Positions 63,787-64,000 of a DNA stretch of 64,000 nucleotides are shown one piece after another. Source of the stretch: CAVVMA01 sp963830715 (GTDB lineage Bacteria; Desulfobacterota; Binatia; Binatales; Binataceae); the NCBI GenBank assembly GCA_963830715.1, contig CAWHNS010000024.1:372001-436000 (forward strand), read 5' to 3'. Both the position numbers and the translations under genes were made by a program. Within the stretch, counting starts at the first letter, position 1; each line of letters begins with the position of its first letter. Under the pieces are notes generated by a model. It did not search any database, was not told the origin of the DNA, and saw only the letters and a list, made by a program, of their open reading frames with translations.

Positions 63787-64000
63787 ATGAACCAATGGCA
63801 GATCGGCGAGGTGAAGATCACCCGATTCGTCGAGAGTGAAGGCGCCTGGCCCGGCGAGATCCTGCTTCCAAACGCGACCCCCGAAAATATGCTCAAGGAA
63901 GCCGCCTGGCTGGCGCCGCATTTCATCAACGAAAAGGGCAGGCTCCGGATGAGCATCCACGCGCTCGTGATCGAATCGCGAGGCAAGCGAATCATCGTCG
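63787..64000 (+). CDS. MBL-fold metallo-hydrolase, N-terminal part (cut by window end)
   Basis: The frame from ATG 63787 (AGGAG upstream) is open to the end of the window: MNQWQIGEVKITRFVES, then PENMLKEAAWLAPHFINEKG, and LVIESRGKRIIV. This is the start of the metallo-beta-lactamase-like group whose first strands precede the HxHxDH site, which lies beyond 64000. It is divergent from the minus-strand cluster. Confidence 0.78.
   Translation, partial: MNQWQIGEVKITRFVESEGAWPGEILLPNATPENMLKEAAWLAPHFINEKGRLRMSIHALVIESRGKRIIV

Overview
The window is a high-GC (about 60-65%) Gram-negative bacterial segment. Families present include ExbB/ExbD, lipoproteins with lipoboxes, DUF1329 proteins, an SBBP-repeat secreted protein, a sedolisin, hybrid sensor kinases, SDRs, an arylsulfatase and a haloalkane dehalogenase. 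This mix fits an environmental lineage such as Binatota or a Desulfobacterota/Myxococcota relative. That placement is inference from gene content; no rRNA or other decisive marker is present.

Layout. 1-6.6 kb: cysS (5' end outside), a CbbQ/NorQ AAA ATPase, an NHL propeller protein, threonine aldolase, an SDR and an APC permease. 6.7-10.7 kb (minus): a small Cys-rich exported protein, then an exbB-exbD-exbD-VWA cluster ending in two small proteins, one of which has no standard start codon. 11.1-21.8 kb: a lipoprotein, SDR, LMW phosphatase, a giant SBBP/PT-repeat exported protein, DUF1329 protein, orphan HigA-like regulator, hydrolase, MFS exporter, membrane protein and a cupin. 21.8-22.7 kb: haloalkane dehalogenase coupled to the cupin. 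22.8-24.9 kb: a two-gene operon of lower GC in its first gene, joining a proteasome-type Ntn hydrolase to a RuvB-like/Mrr-nuclease fusion. This is the best candidate for an undescribed system, probably defensive. 25-28.6 kb: a scarred accessory area with a palindromic element, a broken toxin-antitoxin pair, a DsbA-family isomerase, an aldo/keto reductase and a chimeric duplicate scar. 28.6-39.8 kb: S74-chaperone repeat adhesin, frameshifted arylsulfatase, hydrolase-membrane fusion, S53 peptidase and hybrid kinase 1.

40.0-49.4 kb is a 9.3-kb integrative element in tRNA-Arg(TCG). It is bounded by 43-bp direct repeats of the tRNA 5' half and carries a tyrosine integrase, Xre regulator, GT87 glycosyltransferase cargo, an AlpA-type regulator, a Toprim (DUF3854) protein, a P-loop replication protein, a large dyad that may be an origin, and a MITE-like insertion. 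49.4-64 kb returns to the chromosome: PMT-type glycosyltransferase with a coupled partner, second DUF1329 protein, 3-methyladenine glycosylase, hybrid kinase 2, secreted and small proteins, then a tight minus-strand cluster (GNAT, cytochrome c, HIT, dCMP deaminase, M50 protease, SAM hydroxide adenosyltransferase, a conserved protein of unknown function) and the start of an MBL-fold hydrolase.

Several genes are interrupted by single-base frameshifts: HigA, the arylsulfatase, both kinases, and above all nearly everything from 61.6 to 63.65 kb. Because conserved motifs are preserved on both sides of each shift, consensus errors in the assembly are at least as likely as true gene decay there.
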